Assembly (NCBI GenBank): GCA_963929535.1
Contig: CAWVIZ010000011.1
Span: 186,001 to 250,000, forward strand
Direction: 5' to 3'
From: Pullilachnospira sp963929535
GTDB taxonomy: Bacteria; Bacillota; Clostridia; Lachnospirales; Lachnospiraceae
DNA length: 64,000 nucleotides
Position numbers and translations under genes: made by a program. This document shows positions 8,390 through 17,510 of the stretch, in pieces. The notes under the pieces are model-generated. The model did not search any database. It had not been told where the DNA came from and was given only the letters and a program-made list of their open reading frames with translations. Positions within the stretch are counted from its first letter, which is position 1, and every line of letters begins with the position of its first letter.

Positions 8390-9248
8390 GAGCCGGCTGG
8401 CGGTGATACAGAGTGAGATCGTGATGGATTATCTGCGGGAAAAATGTCCGGACGCGCAGGTGTCTCTTGTGACCATGAAAACCACAGGAGATAAGATCCT
8501 GGACCGGACGCTGGATAAGGTGGGAGGCAAGGGACTGTTTGTAAAGGAGCTGGACCGGGCTCTGCTGGACGGGAGAAGTGATCTTTCCGTACACAGTCTG
8601 AAGGATATGCCCATGGAAACCCCTGAGGAACTGCCCATTGCGGCATTTTCCAGAAGGGAGGATCCCAGGGATGTACTGGTCCTTCCGGAGGGGGCAAAAG
8701 AGCTGGATCTCTCCAGGCCCATCGGCTGTTCCAGTCTGAGGAGGATCCTTCAGCTTCGGGAACTGTTTCCCCAGGCCAGATTTGAGAGTGTCAGGGGAAA
8801 TGTGATCACCAGGCTTCAGAAGCTGGATGAGGGGCAGTACGGGGCTCTGGTGCTGGCGGCGGCAGGGCTTCTGCGGCTGGGACTGGAAAACAGGATTTCC
8901 CGGTATTTCACCACGGAGGAGATGCTCCCGGCGGCAGGGCAGGGAATTCTGGCAGTGCAGGGCCGGGCCGGGGAGGACTATTCTTATCTGGCGGATTTTG
9001 AGGACAGTGATTCCAGGACGGCGGCGCTGGGCGAGAGGGCTTTTGTCCGGCATCTGAACGGGGGATGTTCTTCCCCGGTGGCAGCCTACGGTCAGGTCCG
9101 GGATGGGAAGCTGGCGCTTACAGGGCTTTACTATAATGAAACCACAAAGAAGTGGAAGAAGGGGAGTATAGAAGGCCCTGCCTGGGCGGCGGGTACGCTG
9201 GGGATCTCCCTGGCGGAAAGACTGAAGGAAGAGGTGGACCGCTTATGA
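8361..9248 (+). CDS. hemC: Porphobilinogen deaminase (hydroxymethylbilane synthase)
   Basis: A 295-residue cytosolic enzyme joining four porphobilinogens into hydroxymethylbilane. It starts with the conserved IRVGSRESRLAVIQS. DLSVHSLKDMP (residues 74-84) carries the catalytic Asp. GCSSLRR (122-128) and RGNVITRL (145-152) supply arginines for substrate carboxylates. NGGCSSP near the C-terminus carries Cys236, the covalent dipyrromethane cofactor site. Length is normal. The start overlaps the preceding gene and the stop overlaps cobA-hemD by 4 bases. Confidence 0.96.
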   Translation: MKQIRVGSRESRLAVIQSEIVMDYLREKCPDAQVSLVTMKTTGDKILDRTLDKVGGKGLFVKELDRALLDGRSDLSVHSLKDMPMETPEELPIAAFSRREDPRDVLVLPEGAKELDLSRPIGCSSLRRILQLRELFPQARFESVRGNVITRLQKLDEGQYGALVLAAAGLLRLGLENRISRYFTTEEMLPAAGQGILAVQGRAGEDYSYLADFEDSDSRTAALGERAFVRHLNGGCSSPVAAYGQVRDGKLALTGLYYNETTKKWKKGSIEGPAWAAGTLGISLAERLKEEVDRL

Positions 9249-10771
9249 GTACAGGAAAAGTTTGGCTGGTGGGAGCAGGTCCGGGAGATGCGGGACTGCT
9301 GACTTTAAAGGGCGCCAGGGTACTGGCCGAGGCGGAAGTGGTGGTATACGACAGCCTGGTGGGAGACGGGGTGCTGTGCATGGTCCCCGATACCGCCCGT
9401 CTGATCGATGTGGGGAAACGGGCCGGCAACCATACCATGCCCCAGGAGCAGATCAATCAGGTGCTGCTGGAGGAGGCCAGGAAGGGCCTCCGGGTGGTGC
9501 GGCTCAAGGGCGGTGATCCCTTCCTGTTCGGAAGGGGCGGGGAGGAGCTGGAGCTCCTTTCCAGAGAGGGGATCCCCTATGAGGTGGTTCCAGGTGTGAC
9601 CTCCTGTATCGCGGTCCCCGCCTATAATGGTATCCCGGTGACCCACAGGGATTACTGTTCTTCTGTCCATGTGATCACAGGGCATAAAAAGGCGGGACAG
9701 AAATATGATATCAATTTCAGGGCTCTGACAGAGACAAAGGGGACCCTGGTGTTCCTGATGGGGCTGAAAGCCCTTCCGGACATCTGCCAGGGACTTCTGG
9801 AGGCCGGGATGGATCCCAATATGCCGGCGGCAGTGCTGCAGCAGGGTACCACCGCCGGGCAGAGAAGGGTGGTGGCCACCATTTCCACGCTGAAGGAGGC
9901 CTCGGATAAGGCCGGGATCCGCACCCCTGCCATCATTGTGGTGGGGGAGGTCTGCCGGCTGGAAAAGGAATTTGCCTGGTATGAAAAGCTTCCGCTGGCC
10001 GGATGCAAGGTGGTGGTGACCCGGCCCCGCAGCCTGGTGTCAGCCATGGCCCAAAAGCTGCGGAGTAAGGGCGCTGAGGTGCTGGAGCTGCCGGCCGTCG
10101 CTGTGGAACCGGTGAAGGACAGAAGCGCGGTGACGGAATGTCTGGAACGGCTGGAGGAGTACCAGTGGCTGGCATTTACCAGCCCCAGCGGCGTGGATAT
10201 CTTCTTTGACGTGTTCCTGCGGGAGGCGGGAAAGGATATCCGGGCTCTGGGACCGGTGAAGATAGCCGCCATCGGAGGAGGAACCAGCCGGGCTCTGGAA
10301 AAGAGGGGGATTTATCCGGATCTGATCCCCATGAACTTTGACGGCGCTTCCCTGGGACGGGAGATGGCCCGGGTATGTGAGCCGGGGGCAAGGATCCTGC
10401 TTCCCCGGGCAGCCATGGGCAACTGGGAGATCCTGGAGGAGCTGGGGAAAAGGACAGACCTTCAGGTGGACGATGTGGCCACCTATGATACCCTGTATCA
10501 GTCTCAGGAACTGGTGGATGAGGCCCGGGAAGTGGAGCAGGGAGAGATCCACTGCGCGGTATTTACCAGCGCGTCCACGGTGAGAGGCTTTGTCAGGGCC
10601 TGTCCGGGGCTGGACTATACCAAGGTGAAGGCGGCCTGTATCGGAAAACAGACATGCCAGGCGGCCGAATCCTGGGGGATGGAAGCCTACACGGCCCGGC
10701 AGGCTTCCATGGACAGCCTGCTGGATCTGGTGATAAGATTAAAGGCGGAGGGAAAGATCGGAATTTCGTAA
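9245..10771 (+). CDS. Uroporphyrinogen-III C-methyltransferase fused to uroporphyrinogen-III synthase
   Basis: A 508-residue two-domain enzyme (CobA-HemD). Residues 1 to about 245 are the SAM-dependent methyltransferase making precorrin-2: VWLVGAGPGDAGLLTLKGA at the start, VRLKGGDPFLFGRGGEE near residue 83, and VVPGVTSCIAVPAYNGIPVTH. Residues from about 258 are uroporphyrinogen-III synthase, beginning KVVVTRPRSLVSAMAQKL, with FTSPSGVDIFF and FTSASTVRGF as the two active-site loops. The upstream in-frame ATG at 9152 lies inside hemC and was rejected. Such fusions are common in Clostridia and channel hydroxymethylbilane straight to precorrin-2. Confidence 0.95.
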   Translation: MSTGKVWLVGAGPGDAGLLTLKGARVLAEAEVVVYDSLVGDGVLCMVPDTARLIDVGKRAGNHTMPQEQINQVLLEEARKGLRVVRLKGGDPFLFGRGGEELELLSREGIPYEVVPGVTSCIAVPAYNGIPVTHRDYCSSVHVITGHKKAGQKYDINFRALTETKGTLVFLMGLKALPDICQGLLEAGMDPNMPAAVLQQGTTAGQRRVVATISTLKEASDKAGIRTPAIIVVGEVCRLEKEFAWYEKLPLAGCKVVVTRPRSLVSAMAQKLRSKGAEVLELPAVAVEPVKDRSAVTECLERLEEYQWLAFTSPSGVDIFFDVFLREAGKDIRALGPVKIAAIGGGTSRALEKRGIYPDLIPMNFDGASLGREMARVCEPGARILLPRAAMGNWEILEELGKRTDLQVDDVATYDTLYQSQELVDEAREVEQGEIHCAVFTSASTVRGFVRACPGLDYTKVKAACIGKQTCQAAESWGMEAYTARQASMDSLLDLVIRLKAEGKIGIS

Positions 10772-10785
10772 CCGTTGGGATTTGC

Positions 10786-10977
10786 GTAACAGTTCAGCCT
10801 TCCGGCTTCACTGTTACAAATGCATGCACACAGGCTGCGAAAATCGCAGCCTGGCGCCCGCAAATCTCGGGATCACGCTGCGGATGCAGCGTGGTCTACA
10901 CTTCGTTTCGGTCGGCACTTAACGTGTGCCACTGGCACACAGCGCCCTCGCGGGACATTGGAAGGCTTAACTGCAAC
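10786..10977 (-). mobile_element. Family A element, copy A2 (192 bp, reverse orientation) inside the hem operon
   Basis: This copy starts with the terminal palindrome GTAACAGTTCAGCC...CACTGTTAC and ends with the other terminus in degraded form (GGAAGGCTTAACTGCAAC). It is inverted relative to A1, A3 and A4. All three internal hairpins are present. Flanking octamers GGATTTGC and AGATTTAT agree at 5 of 8 positions, all differences being transitions, as in an eroded target duplication. It lies between cobA-hemD and hemB and is probably transcribed with them. Confidence 0.8.
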
Positions 10978-11013
10978 AGATTTATAGCTTTTCGGGAGAA
11001 CAGAGAGTAGGAG

Positions 11014-12006
11014 ATGAATTTCATGGAAATGATAAAAAGACCAAGACGTCTGAGAGGGGACGCGTTTCTGCGTAAGATGGTGAGGGAAACCAGGATGGAC
11101 AAATCCTCCCTGATCTATCCCATGTTTGTGAGAGAGGGAAATGGCATCCGGGAGGAAATCGCTTCCATGCCGGGACAGTTCCGGTATTCCCTGGATCAGA
11201 TGCCCTATGAGCTGGAGAGACTGACAGAGGCAGGAGTGGGAAGCGTGATGCTGTTTGGGATTCCTGATGTGAAGGATGAAGCGGGAAGTCAGGCGTATGC
11301 TCCGGACGGCATCGTGCAGCGGGCGCTGCGGGAGGCAAAGAAGCGGTTCCCGGATCTGTATTATGTGACGGACGTCTGCCTGTGCGAATATACTTCCCAT
11401 GGACACTGCGGGATGCTCTGCGGCCATGAGGTGGAAAATGACAGCACGGTGGAACTGCTGGCAAAAACGGCCCTGTCCCATGTGGAGGCGGGGGCGGATA
11501 TGGTGGCTCCCTCTGATATGATGGACGGACGGGTGGCCGGTATCCGGCGTCTGCTGGATGAAAACGGTCATAAAGAGATCCCCATCATGTCTTACGCGGT
11601 GAAATACGCATCGGCTTTTTACGGTCCCTTCCGGGAGGCGGCCGGTTCCGCTCCGGCGTTCGGGGACCGGAAAAGCTATCAGATGGATCCCCACAACAGC
11701 CGGGAAGGTGTCAAGGAGGCGCTTCTGGATGTGGAAGAGGGAGCGGATATCGTGATGGTGAAGCCGGCGCTGGCCTACCTGGATATGATCACCAGAGTCC
11801 GGGAGGTCACCAATGTGCCGGTGGCCGCATACAGCACCAGCGGAGAGTACGCCATGGTGAAGGCGGCGGCCGCCAACGGCTGGGTGGATCAGGAGCAGAT
11901 CATGTGCGAAATGGCGGTGGGCGCTTACCGTGCGGGAGCTCAGATCTATATTACCTATTTCGCCAGGGAACTGGCAAAGTGCATGGATGAAGGGAGGATC
12001 GGCTGA
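11014..12006 (+). CDS. hemB: Porphobilinogen synthase (delta-aminolevulinate dehydratase)
   Basis: A 330-residue enzyme condensing two 5-aminolevulinates to porphobilinogen. The zinc-type cysteines are present in DVCLCEYTSHGHCG (Cys122, Cys124, Cys132). The two active-site lysines are Lys197 in IMSYAVKYAS and Lys250 in ADIVMVKPA. The N-terminus RPRRLRGDAFLRKMVRET is typical. A second possible start four codons downstream (ATG GAA ATG) cannot be excluded; the first has GTAGGAG close before it. It is out of pathway order in the operon and separated from cobA-hemD by repeat A2. Its stop overlaps the hemL start region. Confidence 0.95.
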   Translation: MNFMEMIKRPRRLRGDAFLRKMVRETRMDKSSLIYPMFVREGNGIREEIASMPGQFRYSLDQMPYELERLTEAGVGSVMLFGIPDVKDEAGSQAYAPDGIVQRALREAKKRFPDLYYVTDVCLCEYTSHGHCGMLCGHEVENDSTVELLAKTALSHVEAGADMVAPSDMMDGRVAGIRRLLDENGHKEIPIMSYAVKYASAFYGPFREAAGSAPAFGDRKSYQMDPHNSREGVKEALLDVEEGADIVMVKPALAYLDMITRVREVTNVPVAAYSTSGEYAMVKAAAANGWVDQEQIMCEMAVGAYRAGAQIYITYFARELAKCMDEGRIG

Positions 12007-13286
12007 TGAGCAGATCAGAGGAATTGTTTGCCCGGGCAGTGAAGGTGATCCCCGGGGGCGTCAACAGTCCGGTGCGGGCTTACGGCTCTGTGGGAATGAC
12101 GCCCAGGTTTGTTGAGGGAGCACAGGGTCCCTATATCTTTGACGCGGACGGGAAGAAATACATTGATTATATCGGCTCCTGGGGCCCCATGATCCTGGGA
12201 CACAACAACCGGGAGGTGCTGGACGCGGTGATCCGCAAGGCTCAGGATGGCCTCAGCTTCGGCGCAGCCACAGAGATCGAGGTGGAGATGGCGGAGCTGA
12301 TCTGTTCCAGGATCCCTTCGGTGGAGATGATCCGCATGGTGAATTCCGGGACGGAAGCGGTGATGAGCGCGATCCGGGCGGCCAGAGGCTATACCGGACG
12401 GGATAAGATCGTGAAGTTCGCAGGCTGCTATCACGGCCATTCGGATGCCCTGCTGGTGAAGGCGGGATCCGGGGTAATGACCGCAGGAGTGCCGGACAGC
12501 GCGGGAGTGCCCGCAGGATGCACCCAGGATACCCTGACGGCGGTGTATAATAATCTGGAGAGCGTGGAGCAGCTGTTTGAAAAGTTTCCCGGCCAGATCG
12601 CGGCGGTGATCGTGGAGCCGGTGGCTGCCAACATGGGCGTGGTCCTGCCGGAGAAAGAATTCCTTTCTGAGCTGCGCAGGATCTGTACGGAGCAGGGAGC
12701 AGTGCTGATCTTCGATGAGGTGATCACCGGATTTCGGCTGGCCTTTGGCGGAGCCCAGGAATATTTCCATATCCAGGCAGATCTGGTAACGTATGGAAAG
12801 ATCATCGGCGGAGGCATGCCGGTGGGGGCCTACGGCGGAAAGCGGGAGATCATGGAGATGGTGGCTCCTGTGGGAAGCGTCTATCAGGCGGGAACCTTAA
12901 GCGGAAATCCGGTGGCTATGGCCGCGGGCATCACCCAGCTGAAGATTCTGTTGGAACATCCGGAAATCTATGAAAATATGGCGCGGCAGGGAGAGAGGCT
13001 GTATGGTTCCATGGAGCGGCTGGTGAAACAGTATGATATGCCCTGGAGAGTAAATCATATCGGATCCCTGGGCTGCCTGTATTTTACCGGGCAGGATGTG
13101 GAGAATTATGAGGATGCCAAAACCTCTGACACGGAGAAGTTCGCGGAATACTTCCGGTATATGCTGGAGCACGGTATTCATCTGGGACCCTCCCAGTTCG
13201 AGGCCATGTTTATTTCCAATGCCCATACGGATGAGACCACGGACGAGACTCTGAAGATATTTGAAGAATATCTGAAGCAGGCGTAG
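12006..13286 (+). CDS. hemL: Glutamate-1-semialdehyde 2,1-aminomutase
   Basis: A 426-residue PLP-dependent class III aminotransferase-fold enzyme converting glutamate-1-semialdehyde to 5-aminolevulinate, the second step after HemA. It opens with SEELFARAVKVIPGGVNSPV. Cofactor residues include NSGTEAVMSAIR near residue 113, the Asp of LIFDEVITGFR and the Schiff-base lysine Lys265 in VTYGKIIGGGMPVGA. Length is normal. The ATG overlaps the hemB stop codon, so the two are coupled. No clear terminator follows before the MutS-like gene. Confidence 0.96.
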   Translation: MSRSEELFARAVKVIPGGVNSPVRAYGSVGMTPRFVEGAQGPYIFDADGKKYIDYIGSWGPMILGHNNREVLDAVIRKAQDGLSFGAATEIEVEMAELICSRIPSVEMIRMVNSGTEAVMSAIRAARGYTGRDKIVKFAGCYHGHSDALLVKAGSGVMTAGVPDSAGVPAGCTQDTLTAVYNNLESVEQLFEKFPGQIAAVIVEPVAANMGVVLPEKEFLSELRRICTEQGAVLIFDEVITGFRLAFGGAQEYFHIQADLVTYGKIIGGGMPVGAYGGKREIMEMVAPVGSVYQAGTLSGNPVAMAAGITQLKILLEHPEIYENMARQGERLYGSMERLVKQYDMPWRVNHIGSLGCLYFTGQDVENYEDAKTSDTEKFAEYFRYMLEHGIHLGPSQFEAMFISNAHTDETTDETLKIFEEYLKQA

Positions 13287-13345
13287 GAAGGCAGGAAAGC
13301 CGGAGGGCTGATCTGCCGGGATACAGGGAGGAAAGGTAAGACTTT

Positions 13346-15037
13346 ATGACATCAGAGACAATCATGGTGCTGCTGATCGTGGCGGTTATTGCGGTGATCG
13401 CAGGGCTTCTGATCATCCGGGACAACATCCGGCAGCGCAAATGGTTCCTGGCCAAGGTACACCGGCTCTGGGGATCTGTGGCGGAACGGGAATACACCTG
13501 GGAGGAGCTGGAAAGCATTTCCCACTACGCCAGACACCGGCAGGACGGGAAGTTTATGATCGACGATATCACCTGGAATGACCTGGGGATGGATCAGATC
13601 TTCATGCTGCTGAATACCACGGTATCTTCCTGCGGGGAGGACTGCCTGTATTCCATGCTGCGGCATCCGGTATTTGATCCTGCCGTCCTGGAAGAGCGGG
13701 AGCGGCTGATCCGCTATTTTACAGATCATGAGAACGAGCGGGTCCAGATACAGACCCAGGCGGGAAAAGTGACCAAGCTGGGTAATATTTCCATAACAGA
13801 TTATATTTACGTTCTGAAGGACATTCCCAGAAGGCGGGCGGTAAAATACATCCTGCTGGCCTGCCTGACGCTGGCCTGCCTGCTGGGGCTTTTTGTGAAT
13901 CCCCTGGAAGCGGCGGTGATGCTTCTTCTGGTGATGTGCTTCAATGGCTTTGTCCATATGCGGGACGCCAAGGATGTGGAGCCGTATCTGAACTGCTTCG
14001 GATGTATTCTGAAGCTTCTGAAGGCGGCGGACGGGTTTGAAAAGATCCGGAATCCCCAGATCCAGTCTTATCTGGATCGGATCGCCGCTGTGAGGAAAAG
14101 CATGAAGGGTTTCCGGAGAGGCGCTTTTCTGGTGACTTCCACCAACTCCCTTCAGGATGGTCTGGAAGCCCTGGTCCTGTCCTACCTGAAAATCATGTTT
14201 CATGTGGATATGATCAAATTCTATTCCATGCTGAAGTATGTGGGGGGACATGAGGAGGAGATCGAGGATCTCTTCGCGGCCATCGGAGAGCTGGACGCCC
14301 TGATCGCCGCGGCTTCCTTCCGGCAGTATCTTCCCCGGTATACGGTTCCGTCTTTGGAGGAGCGGGACGGGAAAGACCACGCGTTTCTGGAAGCGGAGAA
14401 TTTCTATCATCCGCTGATCCCCGATCCTGTGGCCAACAGCGTGCGGATGGAGCGGGGGATTCTGGTTACCGGTTCCAACGCCTCAGGAAAATCCACATTT
14501 CTGAAAACTGTGGCTCTGCAGGCTCTTCTGGCCCAGACGGTCCATACGTGTCCGGCGGACGCCTACAGAGGAAACTACGTGAAGGTGATGACCTCCATGG
14601 CGCTCCGGGACAACCTGGAGAGCGGTGAAAGCTATTATATGGTGGAGATCAAATCTCTTCAGCGGATCCTTACGGAATGCAAAAAGCCGGAGACGGTGCT
14701 GTGCATTGTGGACGAAGTGCTGCGGGGGACCAATACCATTGAGCGGATCGCCGCCTCCTCACGGATCCTGCGGTCTCTGGACAGGCCCAACGTGCTTCCT
14801 CTGGCAGCCACCCATGATATCGAGCTGTCTTATATTCTGGAGGACTGCTTTGACAATTATCATTTTGAGGAGGAGATCCGGGATCAGGATGTGATCTTCA
14901 ATTATCTGCTGAAAAAGGGAAGGGCCACAACCCGGAACGCCATCAAGCTGCTGGAGATCATCGGATACGATCCCCAGATCGTGGAGGACGCCCGCAAAGC
15001 GGCCAGGGAGTTTGAGGAGACGGGCGTGTGGAAGTAG
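13346..15037 (+). CDS. Membrane-anchored MutS-family ATPase
   Basis: A 563-residue protein whose last third is a MutS-type (MutS_V) ATPase: Walker A VTGSNASGKST near residue 378, NLESGESYYMVEIKSL, Walker B VLCIVDEVLRGTN near residue 452, and LAATHDIELS. It lacks the mismatch-recognition and connector domains of MutS. The N-terminus has a transmembrane helix (residues 5-25) and two more occur near 168-205, so the ATPase probably sits at the inner face of the membrane. Such proteins are widespread in Firmicutes and their function is unknown; a role in mismatch repair is unlikely. A good GGAGG precedes the ATG by 12-15 bases. It follows hemL by 59 bases. Confidence 0.85.
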   Translation: MTSETIMVLLIVAVIAVIAGLLIIRDNIRQRKWFLAKVHRLWGSVAEREYTWEELESISHYARHRQDGKFMIDDITWNDLGMDQIFMLLNTTVSSCGEDCLYSMLRHPVFDPAVLEERERLIRYFTDHENERVQIQTQAGKVTKLGNISITDYIYVLKDIPRRRAVKYILLACLTLACLLGLFVNPLEAAVMLLLVMCFNGFVHMRDAKDVEPYLNCFGCILKLLKAADGFEKIRNPQIQSYLDRIAAVRKSMKGFRRGAFLVTSTNSLQDGLEALVLSYLKIMFHVDMIKFYSMLKYVGGHEEEIEDLFAAIGELDALIAAASFRQYLPRYTVPSLEERDGKDHAFLEAENFYHPLIPDPVANSVRMERGILVTGSNASGKSTFLKTVALQALLAQTVHTCPADAYRGNYVKVMTSMALRDNLESGESYYMVEIKSLQRILTECKKPETVLCIVDEVLRGTNTIERIAASSRILRSLDRPNVLPLAATHDIELSYILEDCFDNYHFEEEIRDQDVIFNYLLKKGRATTRNAIKLLEIIGYDPQIVEDARKAAREFEETGVWK

Positions 15038-15095
15038 CTGCCGGTGAAAATCGTTTGGCTATCGGACCGCAGTCTGCCGGCTGATCCGGCAGTTT

Positions 15096-15233
15096 GCGCG
15101 ATATGCCCGGCAAGCAGCTGTCATGTCTGCATGAGCGGATATTTGCCGGGCAGCGGATGGCCGGGGGTATCTCCGTGAGCTGCCCGAGTATCGGCGGGAT
15201 CGGGTAGAGGAAGGGACTTCCCCTATCCGATCC
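15096..15233 (+). repeat. Family B palindromic repeat, single copy
   Basis: A diverged unit beginning GCGCGATATGCCCGGCAA and ending in a hairpin with CTTCCCCTATCCGATCC. It is preceded by GCAGTCTGCCGG, which resembles the internal part of family A, so this may also be a B unit inserted in an eroded A copy. It fills the gap between the MutS-like gene and rnhA. Confidence 0.75.
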
Positions 15234-15275
15234 CATGGCCGGACTTTTATGAAAATTTAGAAATGAGGAAATCAT

Positions 15276-15749
15276 ATGCTGGTAAAAATCTATACGGACG
15301 GCTCTGCCAGAGGAAATCCGGACGGTCCGGGAGGCTATGGCTGCGTACTGCACTACACGGACAGCCAGGGAAAGCTGCATGAGCGGGAGCTGTCCGCGGG
15401 CTATCGGCGCACCACCAATAACCGGATGGAGCTGATGGCGGCGATTGCCGGTCTGGAGGCGCTTCTTCGGCCCTGCCAGGTGGAGCTGTATTCTGATTCC
15501 AAATATCTGGTGGACGCTTTCAATCAGCACTGGATCGACGGATGGCTGAGAAAGGGATGGAAGCGGGGGAAAAATGAACCGGTAAAGAACGTGGACCTGT
15601 GGCAGCGTCTGCTGCGGGCCAAGGAGCCTCATCAGGTGACCTTTATCTGGGTAAAGGGCCATGCGGGCCATCCTTTGAATGAGCGGTGTGATACCCTGGC
15701 CACCACGGCGGCGGACGGAACCGACCTTCTGGTGGATCCAGGAGTGTGA
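15276..15749 (+). CDS. rnhA: Ribonuclease HI
   Basis: A 157-residue enzyme that cuts RNA in RNA-DNA hybrids. The four metal-binding carboxylates of the family are Asp8 (IYTDGSARGNP), Glu52 (NNRMELMAA), Asp74 (LYSDSKYL) and Asp139 (NERCDTLA). His129 in VKGHAGHP is the flexible catalytic histidine. The basic protrusion WLRKGWKRGKNEPVKN, typical of bacterial RNase HI, is present. Length is standard. ATG follows a GAGGAAA site. Its own promoter is unclear because repeat DNA lies on both sides. Confidence 0.95.
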   Translation: MLVKIYTDGSARGNPDGPGGYGCVLHYTDSQGKLHERELSAGYRRTTNNRMELMAAIAGLEALLRPCQVELYSDSKYLVDAFNQHWIDGWLRKGWKRGKNEPVKNVDLWQRLLRAKEPHQVTFIWVKGHAGHPLNERCDTLATTAADGTDLLVDPGV

Positions 15750-15814
15750 GACTGCCGCCCCAGAGAAAACCGGGAAAATGCGCATCTGCCGGAAAAAGCG
15801 GAGCCGGAGGGCTG

Positions 15815-16049
15815 CGGAGCGGGATCTCCAGGCCTGCGGGCATCAGGCTGCGGGAATCGCAGTCTGTGTGCATGCTTTTGCGCGATATGCCCGGCAAGCA
15901 GCCGCCATGCTTGCATGAGCGGATAATTGCCGGGCAACGGACAGCAAACGGCATTAGCCGCGAGCTGGCCGCAGTATCGCGGGAATGGGACAGGGGAAGG
16001 GAGTTCCCCTGTCCCATCGGCAGTGAAGCCGGAAGGCCAAGCTGTTACC
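15815..16049 (+). repeat. Family A copy (A5) interrupted by a family B unit
   Basis: The left part (CAGGCTGCGGGAATCGCAGTCTGTGTGCATGC, 15844-15875, given here only as a position guide in broken form: CAGGCTGCGG / GCAGTCTG / GTGCATGC) matches the interior of family A. At 15880-16018 a family B unit (GCGCGATATGCCCGG to CTGTCCCAT) interrupts it. Family A then resumes with CAGTGAAGCCGGAAGG and ends CTGTTAC. The nesting shows that B entered, or recombined into, an existing A copy. Left boundary is approximate. Confidence 0.7.
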
Positions 16050-16323
16050 AATTTTTTGCTTTTCTGAGGCCGGATATCTTGACTTGTGCTCCCGGATATA
16101 TTATCCTTGGAGTACGGACAGCAGAAAAATACAGCAGCTGTACCTTATAGCAATTCCTGCCGGAGCGACAGGCTCCGGTCATATCGGAAAATTCTTGTCC
16201 ATGTCGGACGTATATCCACTGAATATAAAAACAAACTGATCATTTGCAAAAAAGAAAAGCAATCTGCTGTCGGATATGTTATAGTATCTATAAGGAGCAG
16301 TTCCTGTATCGCTGGAAACGGAG

Positions 16324-16743
16324 GTGCAATTGCAGAAGGATACTGCGAAAACAGAGAAAAACAGAGCGGCCCAGGCGGAGGATCTGGCTCTGAAATCTGC
16401 CGCTGCTTTTTTTGGGGAAGAGCTGATCGGCTGGCTGGGGATCCGGAAAAAGGTTCTGCGGGCCGTGCCCACAGAGCTTGTGGAACTGGAAGCACGGCAT
16501 ATGTATAAAGAGGAGATAGCAATGACGAAGCTGGGACAGATGATATGGGATGATGCAATGGAACGGGGAATAGAACAGGGCATTGTTCAGGGGCGCAGGG
16601 AAGGGGAACGCATTGGCCAGGAGAGGTACAGCCATCTGATCCTGATCCTCAGTCGGGAGCAGCGGATGGATCCGGATCAGATCGTAAAGATCGCGTCCGA
16701 TCCGGAGTACCGGGAAGCTCTGTATCAACAATACGGAATCTAA
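16324..16743 (+). pseudogene. Shortened Rpn/PD-(D/E)XK nuclease-like protein remnant
   Basis: A 139-codon frame starting with GTG after AACGGAG. The N-terminal part (DLALKSAAAFFGEELIGWLG, PTELVELEARHMY) and the C-terminal part (GQMIWDDAMERGIEQGIVQG) resemble the two ends of a family of about 300-residue Lachnospiraceae proteins related to Rpn recombination-promoting nucleases. The central part, where the nuclease residues would be, is missing, so this looks like an internal deletion that kept the frame. Identification is from memory of the family pattern and is moderate. It converges on the ABC permease gene, overlapping it by 4 bases. Confidence 0.5.
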
Positions 16744-17510
16744 GAAAGAGGCCTTTTCCCTGCGCCCCAGACCGCGGCTGCCGTTGCCAGAGCTCCGGTG
16801 AGAACAGCGCATACGGCAGCCCTGCCGAAATCTTCCGGCCCTGCGGCGCCGCTGACCAGAGATCCTGCGGACAGCAGACGGGCAGGTGACCAGGGAGCCG
16901 TTTCCTTGAAAAGCTCCGCCATCCATCCAGCTAGGAAGGCCGCCGCTGCGGTAAGAAGCGAGCCGGGGACAGAAGCCAGCAGCACGGATCCCAGAAACAG
17001 CATGGCCAGAACCCAGAGGCCGAAAAGCCAGATACAGGCGCCTGCCGCCAGCGGGTGGAGGATCCCCGCATTGTCCCAGAACCAGAGACTGTACGCCCAG
17101 GTGACCAGATAGCAGAGCCAGTAGCATGCGGTCCAGCAGATGGATGCGGCAGTCATCTTGGCGCCTGCCGCTGCCGGAAGAGACAGCCCTCTGGCCATCA
17201 GTGGGATCAGGGTCTGACGGCGGTATTCTTCCGCCAGGGAACCGCAGATCATCACGGCGAAAACGATAATGGCCAGAGAGATATTTTTGTAAAACTGGTT
17301 CCAGGAGGTGAGAGCTGTCACCTCCATGGCGGTAACAGTGATCCCCTGTTCCGCCATGGACCGGGACAGCGTCTCATAGAGCCAGGGAGTCAGTTTGGCC
17401 AGAGCCGGGTTCAGGATTCCGAAGATCGTAAAGATCACCAGAAGGAGAAGAAGCTTCCCGCTGCGGAAAAGCTCCGTCCATTCCTTTTTCAGAAAGGGAA
17501 GAAAAGTCAT
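16740..17510 (-). CDS. ABC-2 type transporter permease
   Basis: A 256-residue membrane protein with about six hydrophobic segments, beginning MTFLPFLKKEWTELFRSGKL, the usual cytoplasmic amphipathic start of ABC-2 permeases, followed at once by a helix ending in GILNPALAKLTP. Substrate is unknown. It overlaps the stop of the ATPase gene upstream by 4 bases, so the two are coupled and form an exporter. Membership in the same operon as an XRE regulator suggests a drug, peptide or bacteriocin efflux role, which is inference only. Confidence 0.85.
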   Translation of the reverse strand: MTFLPFLKKEWTELFRSGKLLLLLVIFTIFGILNPALAKLTPWLYETLSRSMAEQGITVTAMEVTALTSWNQFYKNISLAIIVFAVMICGSLAEEYRRQTLIPLMARGLSLPAAAGAKMTAASICWTACYWLCYLVTWAYSLWFWDNAGILHPLAAGACIWLFGLWVLAMLFLGSVLLASVPGSLLTAAAAFLAGWMAELFKETAPWSPARLLSAGSLVSGAAGPEDFGRAAVCAVLTGALATAAAVWGAGKRPLS

